This document shows positions 8,925 through 17,188 of a DNA stretch of 64,000 bases, piece after piece; within the stretch, counting starts at the first letter, position 1, and every line of letters begins with the position of its first letter. Location: positions 1 to 64,000 of the forward strand of contig VXNL01000071.1 of the NCBI GenBank assembly GCA_009840635.1, read 5' to 3'. The notes under the pieces were generated by a model, which was given only the letters and a program-made list of their open reading frames with translations, was not told the DNA's origin and did no database searches. Made by a program: the position numbers and the translations under genes. Origin of the DNA: Acidobacteriota bacterium (GTDB taxonomy: Bacteria > Acidobacteriota > Vicinamibacteria > Marinacidobacterales > Marinacidobacteraceae).

Positions 8925-9797
8925 ATGGACATCTTTCTCCAGTTGACCGTCTCCGGACTCAGCACCGGGATGATCTACGCGCTCGCGGCGGCCGGCTTCG
9001 TGGTCATCTACAAGGCGAGCGACGTCATCAACTTCGCCCAGGGAGACCTGCTCCTGCTGGGGACCTACCTGATCTTCTTCGGGGTGGCGCAGGTCGGCCT
9101 GCCCTGGAGCCTCGGGGTGGCGGTGACGCTGCTGCTCGCGGTCGCCGTGTCGCTCGCCGTCGAGCGGCTGGTGCTGCGTCCCCTGGTGGGCGAGCCCATC
9201 ATCTCCATGATCATGGTGACGATCGGGCTCTCGTCCGTCCTCAGGGGGGTCACGGGCGCCATCTGGGGCCCGAATCCGCGCTCCTTCGACTCGTTCCTGC
9301 CCGCCGGCGACATCGTGCTCGGGCCCGCCACGCTCTCGACCGCGCGGTTGCTCTCCATTCCAATCGCCCTCGCGGTGCTGGCGGGGCTGGGGCTCTTCTT
9401 CCGCCATACCCGGGACGGCATCGCCATGCGCGCCATCGCCGACGACCAGCAGGCGGCGCTCAGCATGGGGATCAGCATTCCCCGGGTCTTCGGGGTTGCC
9501 TGGGCGCTGGCGGCGGTGTCCGCCGCGATCGGCGGGATCATGCTCGCGGGCATCGTGGGAGTAAGCCCCAACGTGGCGTCCATCGGCCTCCGGGTCTTCC
9601 CCGTCGTGATTCTCGGCGGACTGGACTCGATCGCCGGAGCGGTTCTCGGGGGCGCCATCATCGGGCTGCTCGAGGTCTACGTCGGCTTCTACGTGGGGCA
9701 CGGACTCAACCTGGTGGTCCCGTACGTGGTCCTCGTCCTGATGCTCATGGTCCGGCCCTACGGTCTCTTCGGGAAGGAGATCATCGAACGCGTATGA
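8925..9797 (+). CDS. livH: Branched-chain-amino-acid-type ABC transporter permease (LivH-like)
   Basis: This 290-residue inner-membrane permease has about eight hydrophobic segments and the LivH N-terminal pattern GLSTGMIYALAAAGFVVIYKASDVINFAQGD. The cytoplasmic loop FRHTRDGIAMRAIADDQQAALSMGI matches the ATPase-contacting loop of this family, followed by IVGVSPNV and VVILGGLDSIAGAVLGG. It pairs with the LivM-like protein to form the channel of the importer. It starts 8 bases after the acyl-CoA synthetase stop; the LivM-like gene begins 19 bases after its own stop, consistent with one operon. Confidence 0.92.
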   Translation: MDIFLQLTVSGLSTGMIYALAAAGFVVIYKASDVINFAQGDLLLLGTYLIFFGVAQVGLPWSLGVAVTLLLAVAVSLAVERLVLRPLVGEPIISMIMVTIGLSSVLRGVTGAIWGPNPRSFDSFLPAGDIVLGPATLSTARLLSIPIALAVLAGLGLFFRHTRDGIAMRAIADDQQAALSMGISIPRVFGVAWALAAVSAAIGGIMLAGIVGVSPNVASIGLRVFPVVILGGLDSIAGAVLGGAIIGLLEVYVGFYVGHGLNLVVPYVVLVLMLMVRPYGLFGKEIIERV

Positions 9798-9816
9798 GCG
9801 CGGCGAGGAACCCCCG

Positions 9817-10890
9817 GTGAGCCTGGACTGCGGCGTCTTCCACACGCGCTACGAGGCGGACATGGGGCTCCGCCCGCGGCCCCTCCAGCGCCTCCGCCTG
9901 GGGATCCTCGCCCTCTTCGTGCTCGTGTTTCCCTTCGTGGCCAGTCCCTACTGGCTGGACCTGGCGAACCAGGTGGCCATCGCCACGGTAGGGGCTATCG
10001 GTTTGAACATCCTCGTCGGCTACACCGGGCAGATCTCCCTCGGCCAGGGCGCCTTCATGGCGATCGGGGCCTACACCGCGGGTCTCCTGACCCTGAACTT
10101 CGGGGTCCCCTGGGGCGCGAGCGTCTTCGCCGCCTGCCTCGTTACCGCCGCCGCGGGAACCTTCTTCGGGCTCCCATCACTCCGGCTCAAGGGGCTCTAC
10201 CTGGCCATCGCCACGCTCGCCGCCCAGGAGATCGTGGAGTGGGGAATGACCAACTGGACCGCGGTGACGGGCGGCACCGAGGCGATCGTGCTGCCCGCCC
10301 CCGTGCTCTTCGGCGTCCGGATGAACACCAACTTCAACTTCTACTGGCTCGCGGTGCTCACGGCGGCCGGGACCGCGCTCTTCGCGGCCAACCTGATGCG
10401 GAGCCGCATCGGGCGCGCGTTCGAGGCGGTGCGCGACCAGGACATCGCAGCAAGCGTCATCGGGGTGGACGTCTTCCGGACCAAGCTGCTGGCCTTCGCG
10501 ACGTCGTCGTTCTTCGTAGGGCTCGCTGGGGCGATGATCGCCTTCCACCGCAACATCATCACCTGGGAGCGTTTCACGCTGAGCACCAGCATCGTCTTCC
10601 TGGCGATGATCATCGTGGGAGGCCTGGGTTCGATCCGGGGGTCGTTCCTCGGGGCGGCGCTCATCACGCTGCTCCCGGCGATGATCACGAACGTGGGCCG
10701 GGCCATCCAGGACACCGCGCCCCAGGCGGCCTCGCTCCTCCCCTACGCGCAGCAGGCCGTGTTCGGGATCGTGATCATTCTGTTCCTGATCTTCGAGCCC
10801 CGGGGACTGTCCAAACTCTGGGAGAACGCCAAGGACTACTTTCATGTGTGGCCGTTCGCGTACCGGCGCGGCGAGAGCCGGGCCGGGTGA
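9817..10890 (+). CDS. livM: Branched-chain-amino-acid-type ABC transporter permease (LivM-like)
   Basis: This is the second permease subunit, 357 residues with eight to ten membrane segments. It shows the LivM hallmark ILVGYTGQISLGQGAFMAIGAY, the loop MRSRIGRAFEAVRDQDIAASVIGV, and GGLGSIRGSFLGA before a final EPRGLSKLW. The start is GTG 9817, about 8 bases after a GAGGAA element. The N-terminal CGVFHTRYEADM stretch precedes the first membrane segment and is a feature I associate with the LivM branch that travels with acyl-CoA ligases, not the classical leucine transporter. The binding-protein gene begins 50 bases downstream. Confidence 0.92.
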   Translation: MSLDCGVFHTRYEADMGLRPRPLQRLRLGILALFVLVFPFVASPYWLDLANQVAIATVGAIGLNILVGYTGQISLGQGAFMAIGAYTAGLLTLNFGVPWGASVFAACLVTAAAGTFFGLPSLRLKGLYLAIATLAAQEIVEWGMTNWTAVTGGTEAIVLPAPVLFGVRMNTNFNFYWLAVLTAAGTALFAANLMRSRIGRAFEAVRDQDIAASVIGVDVFRTKLLAFATSSFFVGLAGAMIAFHRNIITWERFTLSTSIVFLAMIIVGGLGSIRGSFLGAALITLLPAMITNVGRAIQDTAPQAASLLPYAQQAVFGIVIILFLIFEPRGLSKLWENAKDYFHVWPFAYRRGESRAG

Positions 10891-10940
10891 GGGACGGGTA
10901 ATTGAAGGCGAACAGCCATGAGCGCAGAATGAGGAAACGG

Positions 10941-12125
10941 ATGAGCAATACGACACGGATGGTCGCGCTTGGCGGCGTCATGCTCGTGGGCGCTGGCTGC
11001 GGCGGAGGCGGCGCGGACCTGGACGACCACAGCATCAAGGTCGGCGCGATCTTCGACCTCACCGGGCCCACCGCCGACGTCGGAACCGACTACGGCGACG
11101 GGGTGCGCGGCTTCGCCGACTGGGTCAACTCCCGGGGCGGCATCGAAGGGCGCCCGATTGACCTCATCTACCAGGACTACGGCTACCAGGTGGACCGCGC
11201 CGAGCAGCTCTACACCCAGTTCGTCGGCGAGGGTGCGGTGATCTTCATGGGATGGGGCACCGGCGACACCGAGGCCCTGCGCCTGCGGATCGCCGAGGAC
11301 GAGATCCCGTTCAGTTCCGCGTCCCTTTCGCATCGCCTGGGCGATCCGGCGGAGGCTCCCTACAACTTCCTGTTGGCGACGACCTACAGCGACCAGTTCC
11401 GCATCGCCCTCCAGTGGATTGCCGAGAACCACGGCGGGGGGACGCCCATCGTCGCGCTGATGCACAACGCGAGTCCCTTCGGGCTGTCGCCGGCGCGGCA
11501 GGGCGGGGTCGAGTTCGCGGAGGCGCGGGGCATCGACCTGACCCTCTACGAAATGCCCCGGGGAGCGGTGGACTTCACCGCCGAGTTCGCGCGCATCCGC
11601 CAGAGCGGTGCCCAGTACGTCGTGTTCCAGAACACTTCGGGGCCGGCGGCGGTGGCTCTCACGAACGCGCGCAGCCTGGGGCTGGACGTCACCTTCTTCT
11701 GTCTGAACTGGTGTTCGAACGCCCAGGTGATCCAGTTGGCCGGGGACGCAGCCGAGGGTCTCATGGGAACGATGCCCTACGCGCCCCTGAGCGTGGATGT
11801 GCCCGGCACGCGCGTCATCCGCGAGTATCTGGAATCGAAGGGCGAGTCGGTCGAGGGTAAGACCAACGCCTACACGCAGGGCTGGTGGACCTTCGCGGCG
11901 TTCGCCGAGGGAATGCGGCGGGTGCTCGCGGCCGGCGGGGAATTGACCGGGGCCAGCATCAAGGCCGCCCTGGAGACCTTCGCCGACTACGACCTGGGTG
12001 GAGTCACAGCGCCCGTGACCTTCACCCCCACGGATCACCGCGGATCGAAGGGGCTCCGCATCTTCCGGGTCGAGGAAGGCACGTGGGCGCCGTTCACGGA
12101 CTTTGTCGAGGCGCCGGGGTGGTGA
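10941..12125 (+). CDS. Periplasmic substrate-binding lipoprotein of the LivK/AmiC type
   Basis: This 394-residue type I periplasmic binding protein captures the solute for the Liv-like importer. The ATG at 10941 lies 4-5 bases after GAGGAAA, and the N-terminus is a short lipoprotein signal ending in VGAGC, so the mature protein should be lipid-anchored at that Cys. The fold is recognisable from IKVGAIFDLTGPTADVG, GGIEGRPIDLIYQDYGY, the paired-domain middle and TNAYTQGWWTFAAFAEGM. The pocket-lining sequence is not that of a known leucine binder, so the ligand is open. Longer starts at 10902 and 10929 are possible but would put extra charged residues before the signal. Confidence 0.9.
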   Translation: MSNTTRMVALGGVMLVGAGCGGGGADLDDHSIKVGAIFDLTGPTADVGTDYGDGVRGFADWVNSRGGIEGRPIDLIYQDYGYQVDRAEQLYTQFVGEGAVIFMGWGTGDTEALRLRIAEDEIPFSSASLSHRLGDPAEAPYNFLLATTYSDQFRIALQWIAENHGGGTPIVALMHNASPFGLSPARQGGVEFAEARGIDLTLYEMPRGAVDFTAEFARIRQSGAQYVVFQNTSGPAAVALTNARSLGLDVTFFCLNWCSNAQVIQLAGDAAEGLMGTMPYAPLSVDVPGTRVIREYLESKGESVEGKTNAYTQGWWTFAAFAEGMRRVLAAGGELTGASIKAALETFADYDLGGVTAPVTFTPTDHRGSKGLRIFRVEEGTWAPFTDFVEAPGW

Positions 12126-12135
12126 GGACGGCGCG

Positions 12136-12951
12136 ATGACGGGCGCGGAGGCGGCGCCGCTGCTGAGCCTCAACAACATCGAGGTTCTCTACGACGACGT
12201 CATCCTGGTGCTGCGGGGGCTGTCGCTCGAGGTGGCCGAAGGGCAGATCGCGGCGCTCCTCGGGTCGAACGGCGCCGGCAAGACCACGACCCTGAAGGCC
12301 ACGTCCGGGCTCCTCTACGTGGAGGACGGCGAGGTCAGTGACGGGACCATCGTCTTCGACGGCGAGGAGATCCAGGGAATGGACGCCCACCGCATCGTGG
12401 AACGGGGCGTCTTCCAGGTCCTCGAGGGCCGGCGGGTCTTCGAGCATCTGACCGTGCGCGAGAACCTGCTCGCCGGGGGTCATACGCGGAGCGCCCGGCG
12501 GGGCCTCGAGTCCGAAACGGACAAGGTGTACGAGTACTTTCCGGCGCTCGCGGACCGCCGGGCACAGGCGGCGGGCTACCTGTCCGGCGGCGAGCAGCAG
12601 ATGCTGGCGCTTGGCCGGGCGCTCATGGCCGCTCCGCGGATGATGCTGCTCGACGAGCCGTCGCTCGGCCTCGCCCCGAAGCTGGTGGAGACGATCTTCG
12701 GGGCTCTGCAGCGCATCAACCGCGAGGAGGGCGCGACGATCCTGCTGGTGGAGCAGAACGCCCGCATCGCCCTGTCGGTCGCGGACTACGGGTACATCAT
12801 GGAGGGAGGACGGGTGGTGCTCGAGGGCGGCGCGGAGGAACTCAGGGCCAACGAGGACGTCAAGGAGTTCTATCTGGGGCTCGGCGACGCCGGACGCCGG
12901 TCGTACCGGGACGTGAAGCACTACCGGCGGCGGAAGCGGTGGCTGTCGTGA
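12136..12951 (+). CDS. livF: Branched-chain-amino-acid-type ABC transporter ATPase (LivF-like)
   Basis: This is the second ATPase of the importer, 271 residues. Walker A is LGSNGAGKTT, where Ser replaces the usual Pro; the Q-loop segment is FQVLEGRRVFEHLTVRENL, typical of LivF; the signature YLSGGEQQMLALGRAL and Walker B MMLLDEPSLGLAPK are intact, followed by LLVEQNA. It carries a short basic C-terminal tail (YRRRKRW). I chose ATG 12136, 10 bases after the binding-protein stop and preceded by TGAGGA; an upstream start at 12103 would overlap the previous gene. The last bases overlap the PaaK-like gene. Confidence 0.93.
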   Translation: MTGAEAAPLLSLNNIEVLYDDVILVLRGLSLEVAEGQIAALLGSNGAGKTTTLKATSGLLYVEDGEVSDGTIVFDGEEIQGMDAHRIVERGVFQVLEGRRVFEHLTVRENLLAGGHTRSARRGLESETDKVYEYFPALADRRAQAAGYLSGGEQQMLALGRALMAAPRMMLLDEPSLGLAPKLVETIFGALQRINREEGATILLVEQNARIALSVADYGYIMEGGRVVLEGGAEELRANEDVKEFYLGLGDAGRRSYRDVKHYRRRKRWLS

Positions 12952-14177
12952 GGGGAACGGGAGCCCGGCACGCGGCCGCGGACTGGAGCGCGCAACAGGA
13001 CCGGATCGCGGCGCGCGCGGTGTCCTATGGGGCGGAACACAGCGCCGAGATCGGACGGCGTCTCGCGCGGGCCGGGGTTCGGCCCGAGGACGTGCGCGGC
13101 GTCGCCGATCTGCGGGCGATCCCGGTGCTGGCCAAGGACGAACTGCCGGCGCTACAGGCCGCCGACCCGCCCTTCGGGGGGATGCTCGCGGCGCCGCTCG
13201 CTTCGCTGGCGCGGGTTTATCGCTCACCGGGGCCGATCAACGATCCGCAGGGGACGGGCGCGGATTTCTCGCGCCTGGGCACAGCTCTCGAGGTGGCTGG
13301 CTTCGGCCCCGGCCAGGTGGTGCTGAACAGCTTCTCGTACCACCTGACCCCGGGAGGGCTGATGCTGGACGGGGGACTGCGCGCTGTCGGTTGCGTGGTG
13401 ATTCCGGGCGGCTCGAGCGCGATCGCCGCCCAGATCGACGCGGCCCTGGCCGCGGGCGCGACCGGGTACACCGGCATACCCCAGGTTCTTTTGACCCTGC
13501 TCGAGCGGGCGGAGGAATCGGGCCAGCCGCTTGGGTTCGAGCGCGCGCTGGTGACGGGCGCCGCGCTGCCGCCTTCGCTGCGCGCCCGCCTCCAGGACGG
13601 CTTCGGGGTGGACGTGTATCAGGCCTACGCCACCGCCGACACGGGGCTGATCGGGTACGAGTGCTCCGAAAAGGACGGGTGGCATGTCGCCCCGGAGCTG
13701 GTCGTCGAGGTGCTGGTGCCCGGCGACGATCGCCCGGCCGCGGAGGGGGAGCCGGGACAGGTCGTGGTCACCAGCCCGAACGAGGTCTACCCGCTGGTGC
13801 GCTTCGGTACCGGCGACCTCTCCGCCTGGGATCGGACGCCGCGTCCCGGCGGCCGCCCCGGGCCCCGCCTGGCGGGGTTTCTGGGCCGGGTGGGAGAGGG
13901 CGTGAAGGTGCGGGGAATGTTCGTGCATCCGCGCGAACTGGCCGGAGTCCTGGGGCCCGAGCGGACCGTTGCACGCTACCAGGCGGTGGTCTCCGCGGAA
14001 GGTTCGCGGGACGTCTTCACCGTGCGGGTCGAGGCCGCGCCCGGCCGCCCGATCGACGCTGCCGGACTGGCCGGCCGCATCCGGGAGGCGGTGAAGATTC
14101 GGCCGGCCGTGGAGGTGGTTCCCTCAGGGACTATCCCCGACGATGCACGCCCGCTGGTGGATGCTCGAGCGGAATAG
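12948..14177 (+). CDS. PaaK-like adenylate-forming protein with degenerate P-loop
   Basis: This roughly 409-residue protein resembles phenylacetate-CoA ligase. The later motifs fit: ALVTGAALPPSLRARLQDGFG, YQAYATADTGLIGYE, a GEPGQVVVT turn, VRFGTGDLSAWD, and GRVGEGVKVRGMFVHPREL. Where the family has the ATP-binding SSGTTG loop, this one has YRSPGPINDPQG. It may therefore be a non-standard ligase, a scaffold or a transferase-like relative; I do not assume activity. The start is either GTG 12948, overlapping livF as GTGA, or GTG 12939 just after GGAAGC. It is the last gene of the Liv-like operon and its stop is only 7 bases from the end of the convergent aldo/keto reductase. Confidence 0.8.
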   Translation: MRGTGARHAAADWSAQQDRIAARAVSYGAEHSAEIGRRLARAGVRPEDVRGVADLRAIPVLAKDELPALQAADPPFGGMLAAPLASLARVYRSPGPINDPQGTGADFSRLGTALEVAGFGPGQVVLNSFSYHLTPGGLMLDGGLRAVGCVVIPGGSSAIAAQIDAALAAGATGYTGIPQVLLTLLERAEESGQPLGFERALVTGAALPPSLRARLQDGFGVDVYQAYATADTGLIGYECSEKDGWHVAPELVVEVLVPGDDRPAAEGEPGQVVVTSPNEVYPLVRFGTGDLSAWDRTPRPGGRPGPRLAGFLGRVGEGVKVRGMFVHPRELAGVLGPERTVARYQAVVSAEGSRDVFTVRVEAAPGRPIDAAGLAGRIREAVKIRPAVEVVPSGTIPDDARPLVDARAE

Positions 14178-14184
14178 GCCACAC

Positions 14185-15195
14185 CTACTCTCCCCGTACC
14201 CACCCCGAACCTTCCCGGTTGAGGTTGTACCTCATGATGCGGCCGTGCGGGCCGCCCCGGTCGCGCTCGAGCTCGAAGACCTCGCCCGGCACCTCTTGGG
14301 GAACCGCCGCCGCCAGCGACCGCTCGTCGCCCGGTTCGAGGCGCAGGCGCCGCGCGCCCACCGCCCGGCCCCTTCGGCTTAGCCCGACGATCACCGCGCC
14401 GACCGCGGGCTGGCGAAGCGCATACGCCACCGCGACATCGGCCATGGTGGAACGGTGTCGGGCGGCCACCTCCGCGAGGGCTGCGCGCGCCCGCTCCAAC
14501 ACCGCGCGGCCCCCCACCTCGTCGGCGATGAGGCGGTACTTGACAAGCGAGCGCGACGGCGCCGGGGCACCGGCCGAATCCGAGAGCAAGCCGCCCGCGA
14601 GCGCCCCGTAGGCGAGCAGTGTCACGCTGCGCTGGAGACACAGGTCCGTAATGCCCTTCTGCGGCCGCCGGTCCAGCAGCGAGAACTGGACCTGGTTTGA
14701 GACCACCGGAATTCCGGCGTCCAGGAGAGCGGTGAGGGCGCCGCGGTCGAAGTTGGTCACCCCGATGTTGCGCACAACTCCCTCTTCGGCGAGCTCCGTC
14801 AACCACTCCGCCGCGCGCAGCCACCCCGGCTGGGAGAGGTCCCACCAGGCGAACTGGACCAACTCCAGCGCCTCGACGCCGAGCCTGTCACGGGACCTGA
14901 GGACGATGTCGCGCACGTAGCTCCGGTCGATGGTGGCTAGCGCGTCCAGATCCGGTACGAACTTGGTGAACACGACCACCTGCCCGGCGGACGCGGGCCG
15001 GGCCGCCAGCCAGTCGCCGAGGAGCTGCTCAGCGCCCGTGTAGATGTCGGCGCAGTCCAGGAAGAGCGGCCCCGGCCGGGTGGCGGCCTCGTCGAGAGCG
15101 GCGAAGGCGCGCTCACGGCTCCACTCGGGCCCATGCCCTCGCGACAACTGCCAACAGCCACGTACCAGCCCGCTGGCCGGCAGCGGCAACGTCAT
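14185..15195 (-). CDS. Aldo/keto reductase family protein
   Basis: This 336-residue cytoplasmic oxidoreductase has a TIM-barrel aldo/keto-reductase layout: GCWQLSRGHGPEW, the segment LDCADIYTGAEQLLGDWL with the catalytic Asp and Tyr, VVVFTKFVPD with the catalytic Lys, ELVQFAWWD, RNIGVTNFD and SNQVQFSLLDRRPQ. NAD(P)H is the expected cofactor; the substrate is unknown. Start ATG 15195 overlaps the stop of the upstream TIGR04076 gene (ATGA), so the pair is translationally coupled. The reading frame continues upstream over that gene to 15567, but that extension is a shadow. The C-terminal about 50 residues are less conserved in appearance. Confidence 0.88.
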   Translation of the reverse strand: MTLPLPASGLVRGCWQLSRGHGPEWSRERAFAALDEAATRPGPLFLDCADIYTGAEQLLGDWLAARPASAGQVVVFTKFVPDLDALATIDRSYVRDIVLRSRDRLGVEALELVQFAWWDLSQPGWLRAAEWLTELAEEGVVRNIGVTNFDRGALTALLDAGIPVVSNQVQFSLLDRRPQKGITDLCLQRSVTLLAYGALAGGLLSDSAGAPAPSRSLVKYRLIADEVGGRAVLERARAALAEVAARHRSTMADVAVAYALRQPAVGAVIVGLSRRGRAVGARRLRLEPGDERSLAAAVPQEVPGEVFELERDRGGPHGRIMRYNLNREGSGWVRGE

Positions 15196-15536
15196 CGCGG
15201 CGGCGTGAGGGGAACGCGAGTCACCTCGCTGTGGCGGAAGGCCGAGGTGCCGGTGCGGGTGATGCGGAAGCGGGCGCCACAGTGGGGATCCGGACAGGCG
15301 ATTTCGGCGTCGGAGGTCATCCAGTCGTTGGGATGGGTCCGGCGCTGCTTGGCCGGAAGCAGCGGAAGGAGCGCCGCCAGGGGGTAGAGCGGAAAGCTCT
15401 GCCCCGCGGGGAAGGACAGGTTCTCGCCCCGGAGTTCGAAGTAGTCGCCTTCCCTGTGGTTGCAGACCATCTCGCGCTCGCCGGCCACGACCTCCACCCG
15501 CAGGTCGTAGAGCTCGAACCTGTCGTCTTGACGCAT
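15192..15536 (-). CDS. TIGR04076-like small protein
   Basis: This 114-residue protein resembles the TIGR04076 family, short cytoplasmic proteins of unknown role. Features are an N-terminal beta-rich stretch (YDLRVEVVAG), a central NHREGDYFELRGENLSF and YPLAALLPLLPAK, and a C-terminal CPDPHCGARFRI with two cysteines. The ATG at 15536 follows GAGGAGAAAAG by a suitable gap. Its stop overlaps the aldo/keto reductase start by 4 bp, linking the two. It is divergent from the NhaC gene, with about 70 bases between the starts. No catalytic motif is evident. Confidence 0.75.
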   Translation of the reverse strand: MRQDDRFELYDLRVEVVAGEREMVCNHREGDYFELRGENLSFPAGQSFPLYPLAALLPLLPAKQRRTHPNDWMTSDAEIACPDPHCGARFRITRTGTSAFRHSEVTRVPLTPPR

Positions 15537-15607
15537 CTGACTTTTCTCCTCGCGGCGATCCGGGCAACGCCGCTGGACCCTCCGGCGACGATCCCCGATC
15601 ATAAAGT

Positions 15608-17020
15608 GTGGTCCACCATCCAAAGCAGCCCCTCGCCTTCCGGCTGGGCCTGGCCGGAGCAGCACTCCCGATCCTCGTCTTCGCAGCCGGCGCCGCCTGG
15701 CTGGGCTTTTCCGGCGCGCCGGACGAGCGCGGCCTGTGGCCCGTCCTGGTCGTGGCACTGGGCGCCGGCCTCCTGCTCGCCAGGAGGGCCTCCGACTACA
15801 GCGCGGCGGCTCTGCGCGGAATGTCGCGCCCCATCGTCATGCTCATGGTGGCGGCCTGGCTGCTGGCGGGCATCTTCTCGGCCGTGCTGCGCGAATCCGG
15901 GCTCGTCCACTCCCTGGTGTGGGCGGGCGCCGAACTGGGGGTGAGCGGCGGCGGCTACGTCCTGCTGGCCTTCCTCGTCGCGGTCCTCTTCTCAACCGCG
16001 ACCGGCACCAGCTTCGGGACGATCCTCATCTGCGCGCCGCTGCTCTACCCCGCGGCGGGCGTCTTCGAGGCCAGCCCGGTCGCGTTGATCGGGGCGATCC
16101 TGGCCGGCGCCACCTTCGGGGACAACGTCTCGCCCGTTTCCGACACGACCATCGCGTCCGCGACCACCCAGGACGCGCCCATGGGCGGGGTCGTGCGCAG
16201 CCGCCTCCGCTATGCACTGCCCGCCGCCCTGGCCGCCGCTCTCATCCTGACGCTGCTCGGCGGCGCCGAGGCGCCCCCGGCTACGGAAGTGGTCCCGGGT
16301 GCAGCGCTCGCGGGCGACCCGTCGGCGCTCCCCATGTTGCTGGCGCCCCTGGCCGCGTTTCTCATGTTGTGGCGGGGGCGCGGCCTGGTGGAGAGCCTCT
16401 TCGCCGGGGTGGCCGTAGCGGTGGCCCTGGCCCTGACGCTGGGGCTCGTCACCCCCGCCGGCCTGCTCTACATCGACGCCGGGTCCTTCCAGGCCCGCGG
16501 GCTCATTCTGGACGGGATGGAGGGCGCGGTCGGCATCGTGATCTTCACCATCCTCCTCATGGGGATCGTGGGGGCAGCCCAGGAGGCAGGTCTCGTGGAC
16601 CGGTTGGCTGGCGCGCGCGGGCCCTGGCGGGCCGCACCGACGGCGCGGAGGGTGGAGTTCGGCATCTTTGGCATGACGAGCGCCGCCGTGATGCTGACCA
16701 CGCATTCGGTGATGGCCATCCTCGCGGTCGGCGATGTGGTCCGGGATTCAGGGAGGCGCGCCGGGGTGGGGCGCTTCCGGCGCGCGAACCTCCTGGACAT
16801 GACCGTCTGCACCTACCCGTTTCTCCTGCCTTTCTTCATTCCGACTATCCTCGCGGCCTCGGCGACCGCCTCCGGTGAGGCTTTCGGCGTGCCGAGGGTG
16901 TCCGCCCTTGAAGCGGGGCTCGCGAACGCCTATTCATGGGCGCTCCTGGGGGTGATCCTGGTGGCGATCGCCACGGGCCTGGGCAGGTCGAACGACCGCA
17001 GCGACCCGACCACGGCGTGA
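15608..17020 (+). CDS. nhaC: NhaC-family Na+/H+ antiporter
   Basis: This 470-residue inner-membrane antiporter has about eleven to twelve membrane segments. It carries the family core: LFSTATGTSFGT in one half-repeat, then GATFGDNVSPVSDTTIASATTQDA, and a later TTHSVMAILAVGDVVRD. These acidic and polar residues in broken helices are where Na+ exchange occurs in NhaC proteins. Predicted role is sodium extrusion and pH homeostasis; NhaC-like proteins can also exchange small organic acids, so the substrate is not certain. GTG 15608 is the likely start, with GTG 15606 in another frame. A strong double-hairpin element begins 7 bases after the stop. Confidence 0.88.
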   Translation: MVHHPKQPLAFRLGLAGAALPILVFAAGAAWLGFSGAPDERGLWPVLVVALGAGLLLARRASDYSAAALRGMSRPIVMLMVAAWLLAGIFSAVLRESGLVHSLVWAGAELGVSGGGYVLLAFLVAVLFSTATGTSFGTILICAPLLYPAAGVFEASPVALIGAILAGATFGDNVSPVSDTTIASATTQDAPMGGVVRSRLRYALPAALAAALILTLLGGAEAPPATEVVPGAALAGDPSALPMLLAPLAAFLMLWRGRGLVESLFAGVAVAVALALTLGLVTPAGLLYIDAGSFQARGLILDGMEGAVGIVIFTILLMGIVGAAQEAGLVDRLAGARGPWRAAPTARRVEFGIFGMTSAAVMLTTHSVMAILAVGDVVRDSGRRAGVGRFRRANLLDMTVCTYPFLLPFFIPTILAASATASGEAFGVPRVSALEAGLANAYSWALLGVILVAIATGLGRSNDRSDPTTA

Positions 17021-17026
17021 CGCGTA

Positions 17027-17077
17027 CGGCTTGGAACGCCGGCTTCAGCCGGCACGCGCCGCGCTCCGCGCGGCGCA
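17027..17077 (+). repeat. Dispersed double-hairpin element, copy 2
   Basis: It has the leader GGCTTGGAAC, the first hairpin GCCGGCTTCAGCCGGC at 17038-17053, then a second hairpin at 17056-17076 with 8-bp arms GCGCCGCG and CGCGGCGC around CTCCG. It begins 7 bases past the NhaC stop, so it may protect or end that transcript, but there is no T run as in a classical terminator. Confidence 0.8.
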
Positions 17078-17188
17078 TGTCGCACCCGCCATTGTCGGGA
17101 GGGTGCTAGATTCGGACCTCACCCGGACCTTGACGTCGCGGTTCGCTCACCGCGCCGATACGGGGTCCCATTCCCGGGAGCGACGCCG

